From Pyropia yezoensis (taxonomy: Eukaryota; Rhodophyta; Bangiophyceae; Bangiales; Bangiaceae): DNA of 64,000 nt. Positions within the stretch are counted from its first letter, which is position 1, and each line of letters opens with the position of its first letter. The notes under the pieces were generated by a model that did not search any database, had not been told where the DNA came from, and worked only from the letters and a program-made list of their open reading frames with translations. Shown here one piece after another: positions 9,572 through 21,116 of the stretch. The translations under genes and the position numbers were made by a program. The stretch covers positions 34,572,894 through 34,636,893 of the forward strand of contig CM020618.1 in NCBI GenBank assembly GCA_009829735.1, in the 5' to 3' direction.

Positions 9572-12500
9572 GTCGTCCGCGTCGACCAGCCGCTGCAGCG
9601 CCGCCCGCAGGGCGCCGTCGGTGGCATTGACGGGGAGCACCCGGCGGGCCCGCAGTGGCGGTGCCGCGGCCGCCGCCGCCGCCGCCGCGCTGCCGTCGCC
9701 CGGCCGCCGCCGTCGGCGTCGGGGGGCGGGGTCGCCGGCGGCGGCGCCGGCGGCGGTGGCGGCGGCGGGGGCAGCGGGTGCGCCCGCCCCCCCCCCACCT
9801 CGCCCCGCCCGCAGCAGGCCGTCGGTGGCCTCGAGGACCGCCGCCCGCAGGCGGGGGTTCACCCCCGCCTCTCCCCGCACCGCCGCCGCGGCGGCGGCGG
9901 CGGCCAGCACCCGCGGCGGGGCGGTTGGGGCGGCGGCGGCGGCCGTCGCTGCCGCCGCGTCGGCCAGGCCGTCGATGCGCAATGCCGTGGCGACCGCGAC
10001 CAGCGGCGGCAGCACCGCGGGGGAGGTGGCGGTGGCAATGGCGGTGGCGGCGGCGGTGGCGGTGGCGGTGGCGGTGGCGGTGGGGGTGCCACCCACCGAG
10101 GGGAGGGTGCGCGTCAGCAGGTAGTCGGCCAGGGCGGTGAGGGTGGCGGGCGCCAGGGGGGAAGGGACACACGCCGCCGCGTCGGGCGGCAGCCGCGCGG
10201 TGGCAACGAGGAGGCCCCCACCAGCGGCGGCGGGGGAGGGGGGCGGGGCGGAAGGGGGGCCGTACGGGGGACCTCCCGAGGCAGAGGAGGCAGCCTCGGC
10301 GGCGCCCGCCGCCGCCGCCACCGCCGCCGCCGTCGACCGCCGCGGCGACGGTCCACGGGGTGGCCGGCAGAGGGCGCCGAGGATGGCGGCCTCGAGGAGG
10401 GGCGACGCCGTCGCCGCGAGGGCGCCCACCACTCGGGCGGCGGCCCCCCCGCCCACCCGCACCACCGTGTCGGGCAGCGGCGGCGCGGCGGCGGCGGCGG
10501 CGGCGGCCAGGTCCGCCGCGAGCGCCACGTCGAGGAGCGCCGACCCGCCGTCGCCGCCGCCGTCAGAGCCGACCCGCCGCCGCCCCGCCGGCGGCGACAA
10601 CCGCCGCAGGCACAGGGGGCACGCGTTGCGGTGGGCCGCCCAGCGGGCAATGCAGGGGGCGTGAAAGGCGTGGCCACACGCCTGCGCCACCAGGGCGCCC
10701 GCCGCTCGTCGGTCAGGGGCGGCGGGGGGGGGGGGGGGGCGCCGTCGCCGCCGCCCCAGCCACCACCGCCACCACCACCACCGCCGTCCACGGTGTCGTC
10801 GCCAAACGTGGTGGCGGCCGCCCCGTCGCCGCCGCCGCCGCCGCCGCCACCATCGGCCAGGCAGATGGCACACTCGGTGGGGGTGGCGGCAGAGGCCGGC
10901 GGCGACGGCGGTGGCGGCGGCGGCGGCGGTGGCAGGCCGCTGCCGCCGGCGGACGCTGCCGCCCCCAGCACGCTCAGCAGGGAACCCAGCCGCAGCCGCC
11001 GCGCCAGACGCGTCAGGCCCACCACGTCTGCGGCCGTCGGCTGGGGCGGCAGCGGCGGCGGCGGCGGCGGCGGCGGCGCGCCCGCACGGCCGGCCGCCTG
11101 TGCCGGGCCACGCCAGACGCCGCCAGAGGCACGGGGCGTGGCTCCGCCGTCGCCGCACCCCTCAGCCTCCCCCCCAGGCTCTCCTACCTCCACCCCCCCG
11201 CCACGACAGGGCGTCTGCGCCGTCCCGCCCCCCACCGTCAGGGTGTGGGTGTAGAGGTACCGCAGCAGCAGGCGCACAGCCCCCGCCCCCGCGGGCCGCA
11301 GGTCCAGGGTGTAGTGCGGGCGGGGGTCCCCCGGCGGACCCCCGCGGCCGCCGGCGGGGTCCACCGGCACCAGCCGCGCGGCGGCGGCGCGGCACCGCGC
11401 GCGCAGCACCGCAGCGTGGGCGGCCAAGACAACCACCGGGGGGGCGGGCGCCCCGCCGCCGCCGCCGCCGCCGCCGTCGCCGGCCGCCGTTACCGCCACG
11501 TCTGCGAGCGGCCGCAGGCGCTCGTCGGTCAGCGCCCGCGCCAGGTCCGCGCCAAGCGGGCCGGGAGGGGGGAGGGCGGGAAGCACGACGGGAGGGCAAG
11601 GGCGGGAAGGGACGCCCGCACCGCCACCGCTGACGCCGCCGCCGCCACCGCCGCGGTCGTTGCCCCTGACGCCACGGCCGCCGTCTCCGTCGCCGCCGCC
11701 ACTGCCGCCTTTATTGCCACCGTCGCAACTGCGGCGGCTGCCGCTGCGGTCCCTGTCCACGCCACCACCGCTGCTGTCGTCGTGGGCGGCGGTGGCGGCG
11801 ACGGCAGCGGCGGCCGGCCAAGGCAGGGGCCCCCGCGGGAGCGCCGGCCGCGGCAATGGCGGCAGCCACCGGCGCAGGCGGAGGGTGCCATGAAAGGAGG
11901 GCGCGAGCCGCACTTCGAGCCGCCCGCCCGCGGCGGGCGTCGACGGCGCCCCCGCCCCCGCCCCCCACCCCCCCGACGGCCCAAAGAGGCGGCGACACCC
12001 GCCGTCGCCGAGCCCCCCCCCCCACCCCCCCCCCCCCCCCCACGCCCAGCCGCCACCCTCCGCGTCGGTCGCGACGCCCAGCCGCCCGCCCGCCGCGATG
12101 GCCACGACCCGGCGGCCAAGCAGCCCCGCCACCGCCACCACCGACCGGGGCGGCCGGCCCGGCTTGCCCGGCCGCGGCGGCGGGGCGGCCAGGCCGCCGC
12201 CGCCGCCGCCGTCGCCGCCCCCCCCGTCCTCGCCCGCCGCGTAGACGACCCCCCCCGCCGAGAGGGCGAGGAGAAAGTCGTAGCCCGCCGCGACGCCCGT
12301 GCAGCGGATGCCCGCCAGGTCCGCCACCCGCCGCGGGGTGACAGCCGCCATGGACAGGCCGGCGCCGCCGAGGCCGACGGGCGCCAGCCCCGCCACCCAC
12401 ACCCCACCTGTGGCGTCGAGGAAGACGGTGATGCGCCGGCCGGCGGCGGCGGCCACCACCCTGACCACCGCCCCCGCCGGGCGGCCGCCGGCGCGCCCGT

Positions 12501-13385
12501 CGGCGGCGGCGACAGCGGCGGCGGCGGCAGCGGCGCCCCCCCCCGGCTCGGTGTGCCCCCCAAAGCCCGGTACCCACCCCGGGGGCCCCCCCCCCACCCA
12601 CCCCCCCCGGCCCAGCTGGCCGTCCCGGTTGTCCCCCCACGACAGCACCCCCCCGTCGGCACACAGCGCCAGCGAGTGCACCCACCCCGCCGCCACCGCC
12701 GTCACGGTGGTGCCCGCCGCGGCGGCGACGGCGGCCACACCCGGGACCACTTGCGGGGTGCGGATGACCGCGCCGGCGGGGTCCGCGTCGTCGGGGGCGC
12801 CCCCGACCTGCCCGTCATCGTCGAGGCCCCAGCCCGCCACCTCCCCCGACGCGGTGAGGGCGAGGCCGTGGTTGGCCCCCGCCGCCACCCCCACCGCCGC
12901 CCCCGCCTGGGGGGGGAGCGCCACCACCACCACCACCCCTTGGCCGGCGGCGGCAGCAGCAGCCGCGGGCGGCGGCAACGGCGGCGGCCGTGGCGGCGAC
13001 GACAGCGTCGGCGGCGGCGGCGGCGAGGACGCTGACCGTGACAGCGGCCCGCCGCGGCCGGTGGCGGCCGCCGTGTCAGGGATAGACCCGCGGCGGCCGG
13101 GGGGGGTGGACGCGCGGGGAGGGGCCGGCGGCGGCGGCGGCGGCGGCGGCACCCCCCCGCCCAGCCGCCCAAACGCGTTGCCGCCCGTCGCCCACACGCG
13201 GCCGGCAGAGGTGAGGAGGAGCGAAAAGCCATACCCGGCGGCCGCCGCGACGGGCACCTCGTCGGCGGGGGCATCGGGGGGGCGTACCACCCCCGTCGGG
13301 AGGGGGGGGGGGAGTGGGGGGGGGCGACGGCCGCGGCGGCCAGGGGGGGGGGCGGGGGGAAGATGTCCACCACAGCCGCCGCCAT
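9173..13385 (-). CDS. RCC1-BTB-RING-BTB multidomain protein, probable ubiquitin-ligase component
   Basis: From the N-terminus: about six RCC1 blades (13275-12020; GYGFSLLLTSAGRVWATGG, GANHGLALTASGEVAGWG, WVHSLALCADGGVLSWGDN), then a BTB/POZ domain (11560-10950; LADVAV, LAAHAAVLRARC, LLLRYLYTHTL, LARRLRLGSLLSVLG). A RING-H2 finger follows, CAIC at about 10870 and CGHAFHAPC...CPLC at about 10680-10610, with a long Gly/Pro insert between its halves. After it come a second, weaker BTB (ALLDVALAADL, LADYLLTRTLPSVGG, LVAVATALRIDGLAD) and a helical BACK-like tail. RCC1-BTB proteins act as CUL3 adaptors and RING-H2 fingers recruit E2 enzymes. I take the start at 13385 (MAAAVVDIF). Reading from there needs a frame change in G-runs near 13300-13360 and another in the G-run near 10722-10740. 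Both are homopolymers, so consensus errors or short introns are likely. The Ala/Gly-rich C-terminus after about 9800 is uncertain. Confidence 0.8.
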
Positions 13386-14218
13386 GGTGCAAAGGGGGTG
13401 GGGGGGGGGGGGGGGGGGGAAGGGGGGAGGAGGGGTCGGTCGTAGAGGCAGGCGAGCAGGGCGGCCACCCGTCGGGAAGGGAGGGGAGCGCGTGTCGAGG
13501 GAAGGGGGGGGGGGGGGGGGGGGGGGGGGCAGAGGGGAGGAGGAGGGGACCAGCCAGAGCAGGGGACCGCCACGGTCGACCGCCTGCCTGGGACGGGAGC
13601 GGCGGGGGGGAGGAGGTAGAGCGGCGCTCGGCGAGCGCGGCGGCGGGGGGAGGGCGGCGGCCACGCGGTCCGAAAGGGTAGGCCAGTAGACAGACGGTGG
13701 CGTGGCGAGGGCGTGTGGGTGGGGGCGTGGAAGGGAAGGGGGGGGGCCCGGACGGAGAGCCGACGCACCGATTCCGCATGAACCAAAGCGGGGAGCGGGG
13801 GCCCACGAGAGCTCCCCCCTCCCTCCCGGTGGGACGGGGTCGGGGGGGGGGGCTCTCGTGGGCCCCCGGACGGCAGCTAGGGAGGGGGGGGGGGGGGGGG
13901 GGGCCCGCCGGAAAGCCCACCCCGCCGTGGAAGCGCGTGGCCCGCGGAGCGGGGCAGCCGCGCGCCTCGTGCCATCCCCCCTCCTGGCTGGTCTTGAGTG
14001 GACACGGGGGACCCCTCCACGCTCCTACGTACAGTACAGCGTGTGCCTCTAGCCAGTCAGTCGCTGCAGGCAGCAGAGAGGCTTGGGGAGGGAGGAGCGA
14101 GACGGCGGAAGGAAAAAAAAAACAAAACAAAAAAGGGGAACCCAAGAGCAACAAGGACAACCCGAGTCCGCACGCCCCGCATCCCTACGCGGCCCTCTGG
14201 CGGGTGCCACCGGCGTCG
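13386..14218. other. Gap between ankyrin and RCC1-BTB-RING genes
   Basis: Long G-runs (13414-13430, 13506-13530, 13877-13903) and an A-rich patch (about 14110-14140) dominate. A minus-strand frame continues open through it from a hydrophobic start at 14160, but the composition is low-complexity Pro/Ser. It either separates two genes or is an unconserved linker of one long gene. Confidence 0.5.
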
Positions 14219-14634
14219 CTATACACCCGGCCGCCCTCGGCGTGGACCGCCCGCCACCGGCAGCACCCACAAGCTAGTTGCCGCCCACAGACCTCGTCCC
14301 CACCGACGCCCCCACCCCCCCCGCCCCCCCCCCCCCCCCTCCCCCCCCCCCCCCGACCCCGCCGTCCCCGCCGCCGCCGCCGCTGCTGCTGCCGCCGCCG
14401 CCGCCGCCGCCTTGACCGCCGCCTCCAGCACCGCCGCAACGGCGGCGTGCCCCGCGGCGGTCGCCCACCCCCCGCCACCTGGCCGTCTGCGTCGGCCGCA
14501 TCCGCGGTCGCCCCCCCCGCCAGCAGCGCCCGCACCGCCGCCGTGTGGCCGCCGACGGCCGCCCAGTGGAGGGCCGTCAGCCCGCCCGCGTCGGCAGCCT
14601 CGACACAGGCGGGCCCACCGCGGGCTGGGGCGCC

Positions 14635-14670
<36 letters not shown>

Positions 14671-16230
14671 TTCAAGGACGATGGGCGGGGGGGCAGGAGG
14701 TCCGCCACCACCGCCGCCCACCCGCCGGCGGCGGCGGCGTGGAGCGGCGTCCACCCCGCCCGCCCGTCGGCGGCTGCCGCGTCGGCGCCCGCCGCCAGCA
14801 GCGCCCCCACCGCCCCGCGGTGCCCGCCGGCGGCGGCCGCGTGCAGGGGCGTCCAGCCGTGCGCGTCGGGGGCGTCCACGCGGGCGCCCGCCGCGGCGAG
14901 CGCCGCCACCACCGCCGCCGCGTCGGCGGTCGCCGCCACGTGCAGGGGCGTCGCGCCGCCGGCGTCGGCCGCGTCGGCGGGGGCGCCCGCGGCCAACAGG
15001 GCGGCCACAATGGGCGCCGCCGCGGCGGCGGCGGGCGCCCCACACGCCGCCGCCGCGTGGAGGGGCGTGCCGCCGCCATCGTCGGCGGCGGCGGGCGACG
15101 CGCCCGCCCGCAGCAGCGCGGTCACCACCGTCGCGGCGCCCGCGGCGGCGGCAATGTGCAGCGGCGTCCGGCCGGTGCCGTCGCGGACGCGGAGGCTGGT
15201 GCCGCCCGCCGCCAGCGCCGCCGCCGTCGCCCCATCGTCGGCCAGGGCGGCCATGTGGAGGGGCGTCCAGCCGAGGCGGTCGGCCGCGGACACGCGCGGC
15301 ACCGTGGGGGGGTCGGGGGGGGGGGGGGGGGGCGCACGTCGCCGCCGCCGCCGCCGTCGCCGCCCGGCCTGACGACGCGTTGGTGGGCTTGGCTTCTCCG
15401 CCCGCTGGCTCCTTGGCAGCGGCGGCCGCGGCGGCCGTGCCTTGGTCGCCTTGGCCCCCCGCGGCTGGCTCGGCGGACCCACCTTCGCCGCCCGCCGAGG
15501 GGGTCTTGGCAGCGCCCCCTGTCGGCGACGCCGCGTTGGCCGCCGCGGCGACCGCGTCTGCCCCCTCCGCCGGGGGGGCGGCCGGCGGCGCGCCGTCGGG
15601 GGACCCGTCAATGAGGGCGGCCACGTCGGCGCGGGCGGCGGCCAGCGCACGGGCGACGCCGCTCTCTTCCGCCGCCGCGGGAGCGGCCGCCGCGGGGCTG
15701 GGCGGCGGCGACGGCGGCGTCGGTCGCGGCGACGGCGGCGCCGACGCGGCGGCAATGTCGGCCGCCGCCGCGGCGGCGGCGGTGGCCATCGTGTCGCCGG
15801 CGGGGGGCACGCCCTCCCCCGCGTCGGCCATGGCCGCCGACGCGGCGGCGTCGTCGGGGACGGCGCCCAAGCCGTCAGCGGCTGTCATGGCAATTCGTTC
15901 GTCGGGGACCACTACCATCGGGCCGGCGGCGGCGGCGGCGTCGGCGGCAACGTCCGCGTCGGTGACAGCGGCGTCTACGTCCACCATGTCCACGTCGGCC
16001 ACCCCATGGACGGGGGGGGTGTCTGTTGTCATGGCCACGTCCATCGTTGCGGGCGCAGCCGCATCGACGACGCCAGAAGCTCCGCCCATCCAGTGGACCA
16101 CGCCCACGGTGGCGCCGGGTGAGCCGCCGCCGCCGCCGCTGCTGCTACCGCCGCTACGGTCGTCAGCCATGCCTCCCCGCCGGGCCGCCGCCGAACGCAG
16201 AGCTTGTTTGACCAACGTCGGTGAAGACAA
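14219..16230 (-). CDS. Ankyrin-repeat protein
   Basis: The N-terminal 280 or so residues are acidic and Ala/Pro-rich without a domain. Start candidates are 16230 (MSSPTLVKQ) and 16170 (MADDRSGG). About eight ankyrin repeats follow (about 15300-14420), six of them crisp: GWTPLHMAA, GRTPLHIAA, GGTPLHAAA, GATPLHVAA, GWTPLHAAA (twice), then GLTALHWAA and a last weaker one ending AGHAAVAAVLEAAV. Ankyrin repeats bind other proteins. The frame moves at a G-run near 15306-15331, at a C-run near 14634-14669 and in a G-rich spot near 14478, while the repeat register is kept. These look like homopolymer length errors or micro-introns, not decay. Substrate and partner are unknown. It could be the 5' half of the neighbouring RCC1-BTB-RING gene. 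Confidence 0.8.
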
Positions 16231-18118
16231 CGGCGGGGCTCACGGGGCCACTGGCTTGAGCGGCCGGGAGAGGAGGCACGCGGCTACACGAGGGGTAATG
16301 GGATGGAAAAACGCCGACGCACCAACGTAGGGGCGGCGGGTGCACAAAGATGGAAAACAATCGAGTGGCGACACGCCCGGGTCGACGGTCACAACGCCGC
16401 AGAGGAGATCGACCGGCAAGGCGGTGGCCGGCCCCGCGAGTACGCGGGCTGTTCAAGTAGGGGTCCGCGGCCTCGCAAACGCGCGCGCAGCCACAGTTTG
16501 CCACTCGAGGTGCCTCCGAGGAACACTACCGAGGAAGCCGACGGCAAGGTGGTGCGCTGGCCCCCCACGGGGGGGCGCCTGCTCAAAAAGAGGGGTCCGA
16601 GGCCCGCTCTCGAAGACGCGCCCCCCGCGAAACCGCGCGCCACGAGCAGTTGCTCGCCCCGACTCATGCCACTCGGGGGAGGGCACGCTTGGGCCCCGTC
16701 AGACGGGTCAGCCTGGTCGCACGGCTGGCACCGCCAGGCGAGCGCCGCCACCCCGCTCCCCCCATCGAGAGATGCCAGGGGGGCACCCCCATCGAAACGG
16801 CCACCACCGTGGCCGCCGTTTCGGTGGCGGACAAGCGGCACACGGTCTGGTCTTGTGCAATGCTCTCCCCAGGGAGGGCCCGCCCTGTGTGCCGTCCGCT
16901 GTCTACAAACGCAATGGCGTCCGGCGGTGGGCGGCTCACCGCGCGGCGCGTACACCACGCCGCCGTTTTCCCAGCGCCCCCCACATCCAATGATTGGCGC
17001 CGGCCGGCCATGCTCACCGGCGGTTCGGTCACACACATCTCTTGACGATTGTATTGCAGTCGTCCCAACTTTGGCGGACTGGTCAAAGACAAGAGTTCAA
17101 CAGCGGTTGACCAATGAAATGCCTCAGGTCTTGCTGCGGCGACCAATGGAAGATTCGTATCGGGGTCCGTTGTTGTGCAAACAGAGCAGTCGGAGATTTC
17201 CGACCGACTTCTGAGCCGATTCACCAGAGAACCGGAAGCGGCTGAGGCTTTCTGGTGCAGGACGGATGCATCTAGGAAGCCTCGCTCACTTCGCAGACTC
17301 GCCGCCACCCTAGCCGCCGACCCTCTCACTCTGATGGTTGCACACGCCAATTCCGGAGGGGGGTCGGTGCGACGCTGAGTAACACTAGTGCCGAGACTGC
17401 TACGGCCACTGTCCCTGTCGGGTTTGCCGCCACGTCGAAGGTCGCAGCCGACCCATCGCCGCCTTTAGCACCGTCCTGAGCAAGAAGGTCATCAACAACA
17501 GTGTGAGGAGCGAGCAGGTGTACTGGGCAATTTCTGGGGGCCGACGTGAGGGGCGTGCCCTACGACGTCGCGGCCGTGAGCGTCCGCCAAGTCCAGCTAA
17601 AAACAAAAGATTAATTGAGGAATCGGGATTTCATATATCAACCTATAGATTTATTTATGTAGGGTGTAAGAATTTCTTTCTTTTTTTTTCCATCCATGGC
17701 ACCAGTAGATGACAAGTACGTACAAGGACGATCTTTGCAGTGTTTGCCTACAAGATATAAGAATCGACCGTCCGAGTCGACCTCTCTGGCGAGCTTTGAG
17801 CTATTCCTCGGACACCAAGATGGCGTGAACACCACACACAGATCACACGGCTAGACGCGCCATCTCAGCAGCTTTTTTTCAGTGCCAAGAAAGTCGGGAA
17901 CGCCCGACTGGTCCAGTCGATGCGCCGTTCTCCGTAGATTCGAGCCTGGACACGGAGGTGGTCAAATCTCAATCATCTGCCGCCCCGGTGACTCGGTTTG
18001 ATATGATCCGGATCGCCTCCGACCAATTGCCGAACAGGATGTCGTCTGCAGCGCTCTTCTCGTGTCCCTTCCGACTTCTGTCACTCTAGAGAGCTCACCC
18101 CCCATTATGGTTTCGCAA
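16231..18118. other. Gene-poor stretch, no recognised gene
   Basis: Several frames of 60-300 codons are open on both strands (for example 16303-17214 plus and 16664-17350 minus) but none carries a recognisable domain. Two related segments (about 16448-16511 and 16569-16677) repeat GGGGTCCG(C/A)GGCC and CCACTCG motifs. An AT-rich island at about 17600-17710, ending in a T-run, contrasts sharply with the rest. It should also hold the ankyrin promoter near 16230-16320. Confidence 0.45.
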
Positions 18119-18156
18119 CACGCCTGGGGCGTGTACACGAACACGCCCCAGGCGTG
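18119..18156. repeat. Perfect 16-bp inverted repeat with 6-nt loop
   Basis: CACGCCTGGGGCGTGT (18119-18134) and its exact reverse complement ACACGCCCCAGGCGTG (18141-18156) are separated by ACACGA. The arms can form a strong hairpin or cruciform. Five more GGCGTGT/ACACGCC motifs follow within 300 bp. Confidence 0.85.
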
Positions 18157-18177
18157 ATTAGGTCGTGTTTTAAGCGT

Positions 18178-18422
18178 GTCACACCGACACGCCCTTCAAT
18201 GGGAAAAGCGTGCTCGGGGCGTGTTAGAGATGAGAGGCGCCAGATATGGCGAGAGTTGTCACTCTGTGTCGCCTGAAGCCGAACTTTATTCACTCAATCA
18301 GCGAATGTGTCATTGTCTGGAGTCAGTTGGCCTATTGTGGGGGGGTCACTTCGGGCGTGTTGGGCATGGTCGGCGCGACAAGGCGTGCTGTACCGTGCTA
18401 TACCATGTCACGCCGACACGCC
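18178..18422. repeat. Direct repeats of GTCAC(A/G)CCGACACGCC
   Basis: GTCACACCGACACGCC at 18178-18193 recurs with one change at 18407-18422. Both extend the GGCGTGT/ACACGCC cluster next to the hairpin. A small non-autonomous DNA transposon is possible, but I found no clear ends. Confidence 0.45.
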
Positions 18423-19707
18423 TGGCGAAAATAGTCCACCGTGGTTGGGGGGTTAGGGGAAGAGGAGAAGGCCACAGGTCGGCGGTCGACCGGGAGTGCT
18501 GCACACGAAGAGCATGGAGTGAAGCGATAGTAGGGGCCGGCAGGAGCAATTGCGGGAAATCATGAAGAGGAGGGGGGAGGGGAGCGCGAAGGAGGGGGGG
18601 CGGTAACTGCGAAGGTGGTGCGGTGGAGCAAGAAGGTGTGCTGCATAGACATGAGCGAAGAGGACAACCGGGATTGATGGCTCTGTGCCACATACAGCGA
18701 CCAACGGGAGCGCGATGTGCGCGATACAGACAAGTGCTTCTCTTCCTGTGGTGATCAACTCTTTCCATGACTGTGGCTCAAGAGCCAGGCTACGTAAGAA
18801 AAAGAAATGTGGCTTACTAGTGCACCCCCCGCAAGGGCCCCTGGTTTTTATTAAGGGAAGGAGTGGTCCAATCTTGTAGAGGAAGAGACGGGTGACATCG
18901 CAGCATGCCCACGACCTTGCGAATACTTTTTTTGATTTGAACGAAGTGCCAGAAGGCACCATAGTAGCGTTATTGGCCCTCACAGACCCAATAGGTACTG
19001 AACGAGCCCACCCGATTCGTCGAGGTCGCGCTCGGCCAACGGTACGGCGCCGGTGTGACTCTGCAAAGATCGTGCGATCTGAGGCATTTCGCAGACGATG
19101 GATTCACCAGACTCGATCGTCATACCGATCTCCGACCCTTTCTGAGGACCCAAAACTCGAATAGCAAGGGGTGTACGAGGCAGCTGCCTCCGATAAAAAA
19201 CAGCATATTTTTCCTGGTTTTCTCGAGCGATGTTCTGGCTCATGAGCATTAGCGCATTGGAGCGCTTCTGCCAGTCCGACATTCTATCCCCCCCTCCCCC
19301 CTACCCTCCCCCTCCCCCGCCGGCCCCAGCGGGAAGAGGAGAAGTGACGAGTGGCGGGCGATGCGAGGGGGATGCAGTGCGAAAGTGGTAAAGGCGTAGG
19401 GTATGCGGTAAGTTGCGCGGGGGCGAGTATGCGGAGAAAGCTGAGTCGTTAAAAAAGACGGCGGAGGAGCGGTACGAAGGGCGTCGAAAGAGAAGAAAAA
19501 AGGGGACGCGTGGGAATACCGTTGACGGTGAACGAGCCACTCGTCGACAAGCAGTCTACTGCCTTTGTGATCCATCGGACATTGTACGGGGGGGAAGGGG
19601 GAGAATCCCGTCAGCAGGAAGGGCGGGGCGACGGGGGGCATGTCCTGTGGAGTCGGGGTGAGGTCGGATTGGTGGGAACGCGGGGGGGACGGGAAGGGTG
19701 TGAGGAC
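18423..19707. other. Stretch without a recognised gene
   Basis: The minus-strand frames 18453-18983 and 18980-19282 read like ordinary protein, with a mixed composition unlike the low-complexity shadows. They overlap in different frames and match no family I know. No RNA gene is visible. Confidence 0.4.
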
Positions 19708-19935
19708 CCACCCACAACCGGGGAGCCCTCGACGTACTCGTGGGGTTGTCAGCGGGCCCTGCCAGCCAATATGGCGACAGGGTACGGGGAAGAGGACGGT
19801 GGTCTTGACGGGGGTAGGTCTGGGGAGCTAGATGGGCGCGACGTCGGTGGGGATCGAGGGTACAAAGGGTGAACGGTTTCTTTCGTCAGTTTCTGTGGTT
19901 CTCCCCCGCCGCCCCCCTCCGGTGACGCCGAGACC
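19708..19935. repeat. Dispersed repeat, copy 2 (partner at 4854-5077)
   Basis: It matches 4854-5077 from CCACCCACAACCGGGGAGCC to GGTGACGCC in the same orientation. Similarity continues a few bases past the left edge (GGTGGGTCCTCACAC against GGTGGTATCTCACAG on the minus strand). No Harbinger coding is seen beside this copy, so the repeat moves or was duplicated on its own. Confidence 0.8.
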
Positions 19936-21116
19936 CACTGTAAGGAATCAATCCTCCTAGCGCAACTGCTGTCGACTCGCTCAGGGTTACCCACGGACCG
20001 GCGGATTAAATCTCAGCCGACAACTACGGTTGCCAAGATTTGCCAGTAACCGAGGGGATTTCGGCGCCCACTTTTGATCCTAAACATCCAGGGTTCAACT
20101 CCACGTGTCCCTGTGATGACAACGCACCATGAAGCTGGCGGCTCTACATTTAGGCCAACTCTGTACGCGGACAGGGCAACGTAGCAAGGCGGCGTCTCAA
20201 TGCGGCCGACACCGAGGCGGCTTGACACCTCACGTAGAGGCCTCCATCCGGGGCCTTCATCCGAGGCCTCCATCCGGGCCCTCCATCCGAGGCCTCCATT
20301 TAGGGCCTCCATCCGGGGCGTCCATCCGAAGCCTTCATCCAGGGCCTCCAAGTTTTTGGGGCCTCCATCCGGGGCCTTCATCCGAGGCTACCATTCGGAC
20401 CGATCCGAGACCGCCATCCGTGGTTCAAGAGGGTCTCATGGCCACGCAAAGCACCCGTGCCGACGCCGGGTCCTCGAACGGCCATGGAACCCCTCTGATC
20501 ACGCCCTGTGAGAGAGGGGGTGACCGCCCTAGCCGATCTCAAGGCATCTGGTGCCCGACCTTTGAGGAACTACGCGGAGGGCCTTCTGAGAGAACCCCGA
20601 GGGTACATGTACGGAGTGACCGAAGGCGAGGAAAGAGGGAGCAAGGGGGCAGACCATCGACCATCGAACCCGAGACCCCAAGCAAAGACCACTTTACCTT
20701 CGACCACCTGCCCACCGTCGTCAAGCTCACCTCCACTGCACACCCCCACACCCTCGACACCCTTCTTCTTCCCCGGAGCCCTCACCGTCTCCTACCAGTG
20801 CGCGTCCGCCGCTAGCAGTGTGTGCGGTGCGGTGTGGGCGTAGGGTCGAGCGGCGTGCGTGCGCGCGTGTGCGCGTGCGTCTCCGCCAACTGATCTTACA
20901 TTTGGTAGCTTCAGATAGTTGCCTGCCCTGCGTGCGTGGGTGCGTGCGTGTGCCCCAGAGGCCGAGCCCTTTTGCGCCTTCAGGCAGCCTTTGGGCTCGC
21001 TGACCTCTCCCCGGGTCCGTCGCGGGGCTCCACCGTGTTCGGGTTGGCCCTATACCACCGGACATCATCGCCATTCGGGGTGGGGCCTTCCCTCACGGGG
21101 CCCCTTGTGGAATAAT
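19936..21116. other. Stretch without a recognised gene, repeats only
   Basis: It contains the 12-bp minisatellite at 20237-20424 and GTGCG/CGCGTG simple repeats near 20852-20881 and 20929-20951. Open frames across the repeat are compositional. Confidence 0.45.
20237..20424. repeat. 12-bp minisatellite, unit near GGCCTCCATCCG
   Basis: About fifteen variant units such as GGCCTCCATCCG, GGCCTTCATCCG and GGCGTCCATCCG run in tandem. One interruption (AAGTTTTTGG) lies near 20351. Because the unit is a multiple of three, frames on both strands stay open and read as short peptide repeats. Confidence 0.8.

Noticed and set aside
9033-13035. Very long plus-strand frames (9033-10124, 10360-13035)
   Set aside because: They are Arg/Pro/Ala shadows of the minus-strand RCC1-BTB-RING gene in GC-rich DNA and show no domain.
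13386-14160. Hydrophobic start MSLLLLGSPFLFCFFF as a signal peptide of the RCC1 protein
   Set aside because: It comes from an A/T-run patch, is followed by low-complexity Pro/Ser sequence, and RCC1-BTB-RING proteins are not secreted; MAAAVVDIF at 13385 is a better start.
16303-17350. Host genes on either strand (303-codon plus, 228-codon minus)
   Set aside because: The overlapping frames have no family signature and neither is favoured by composition.
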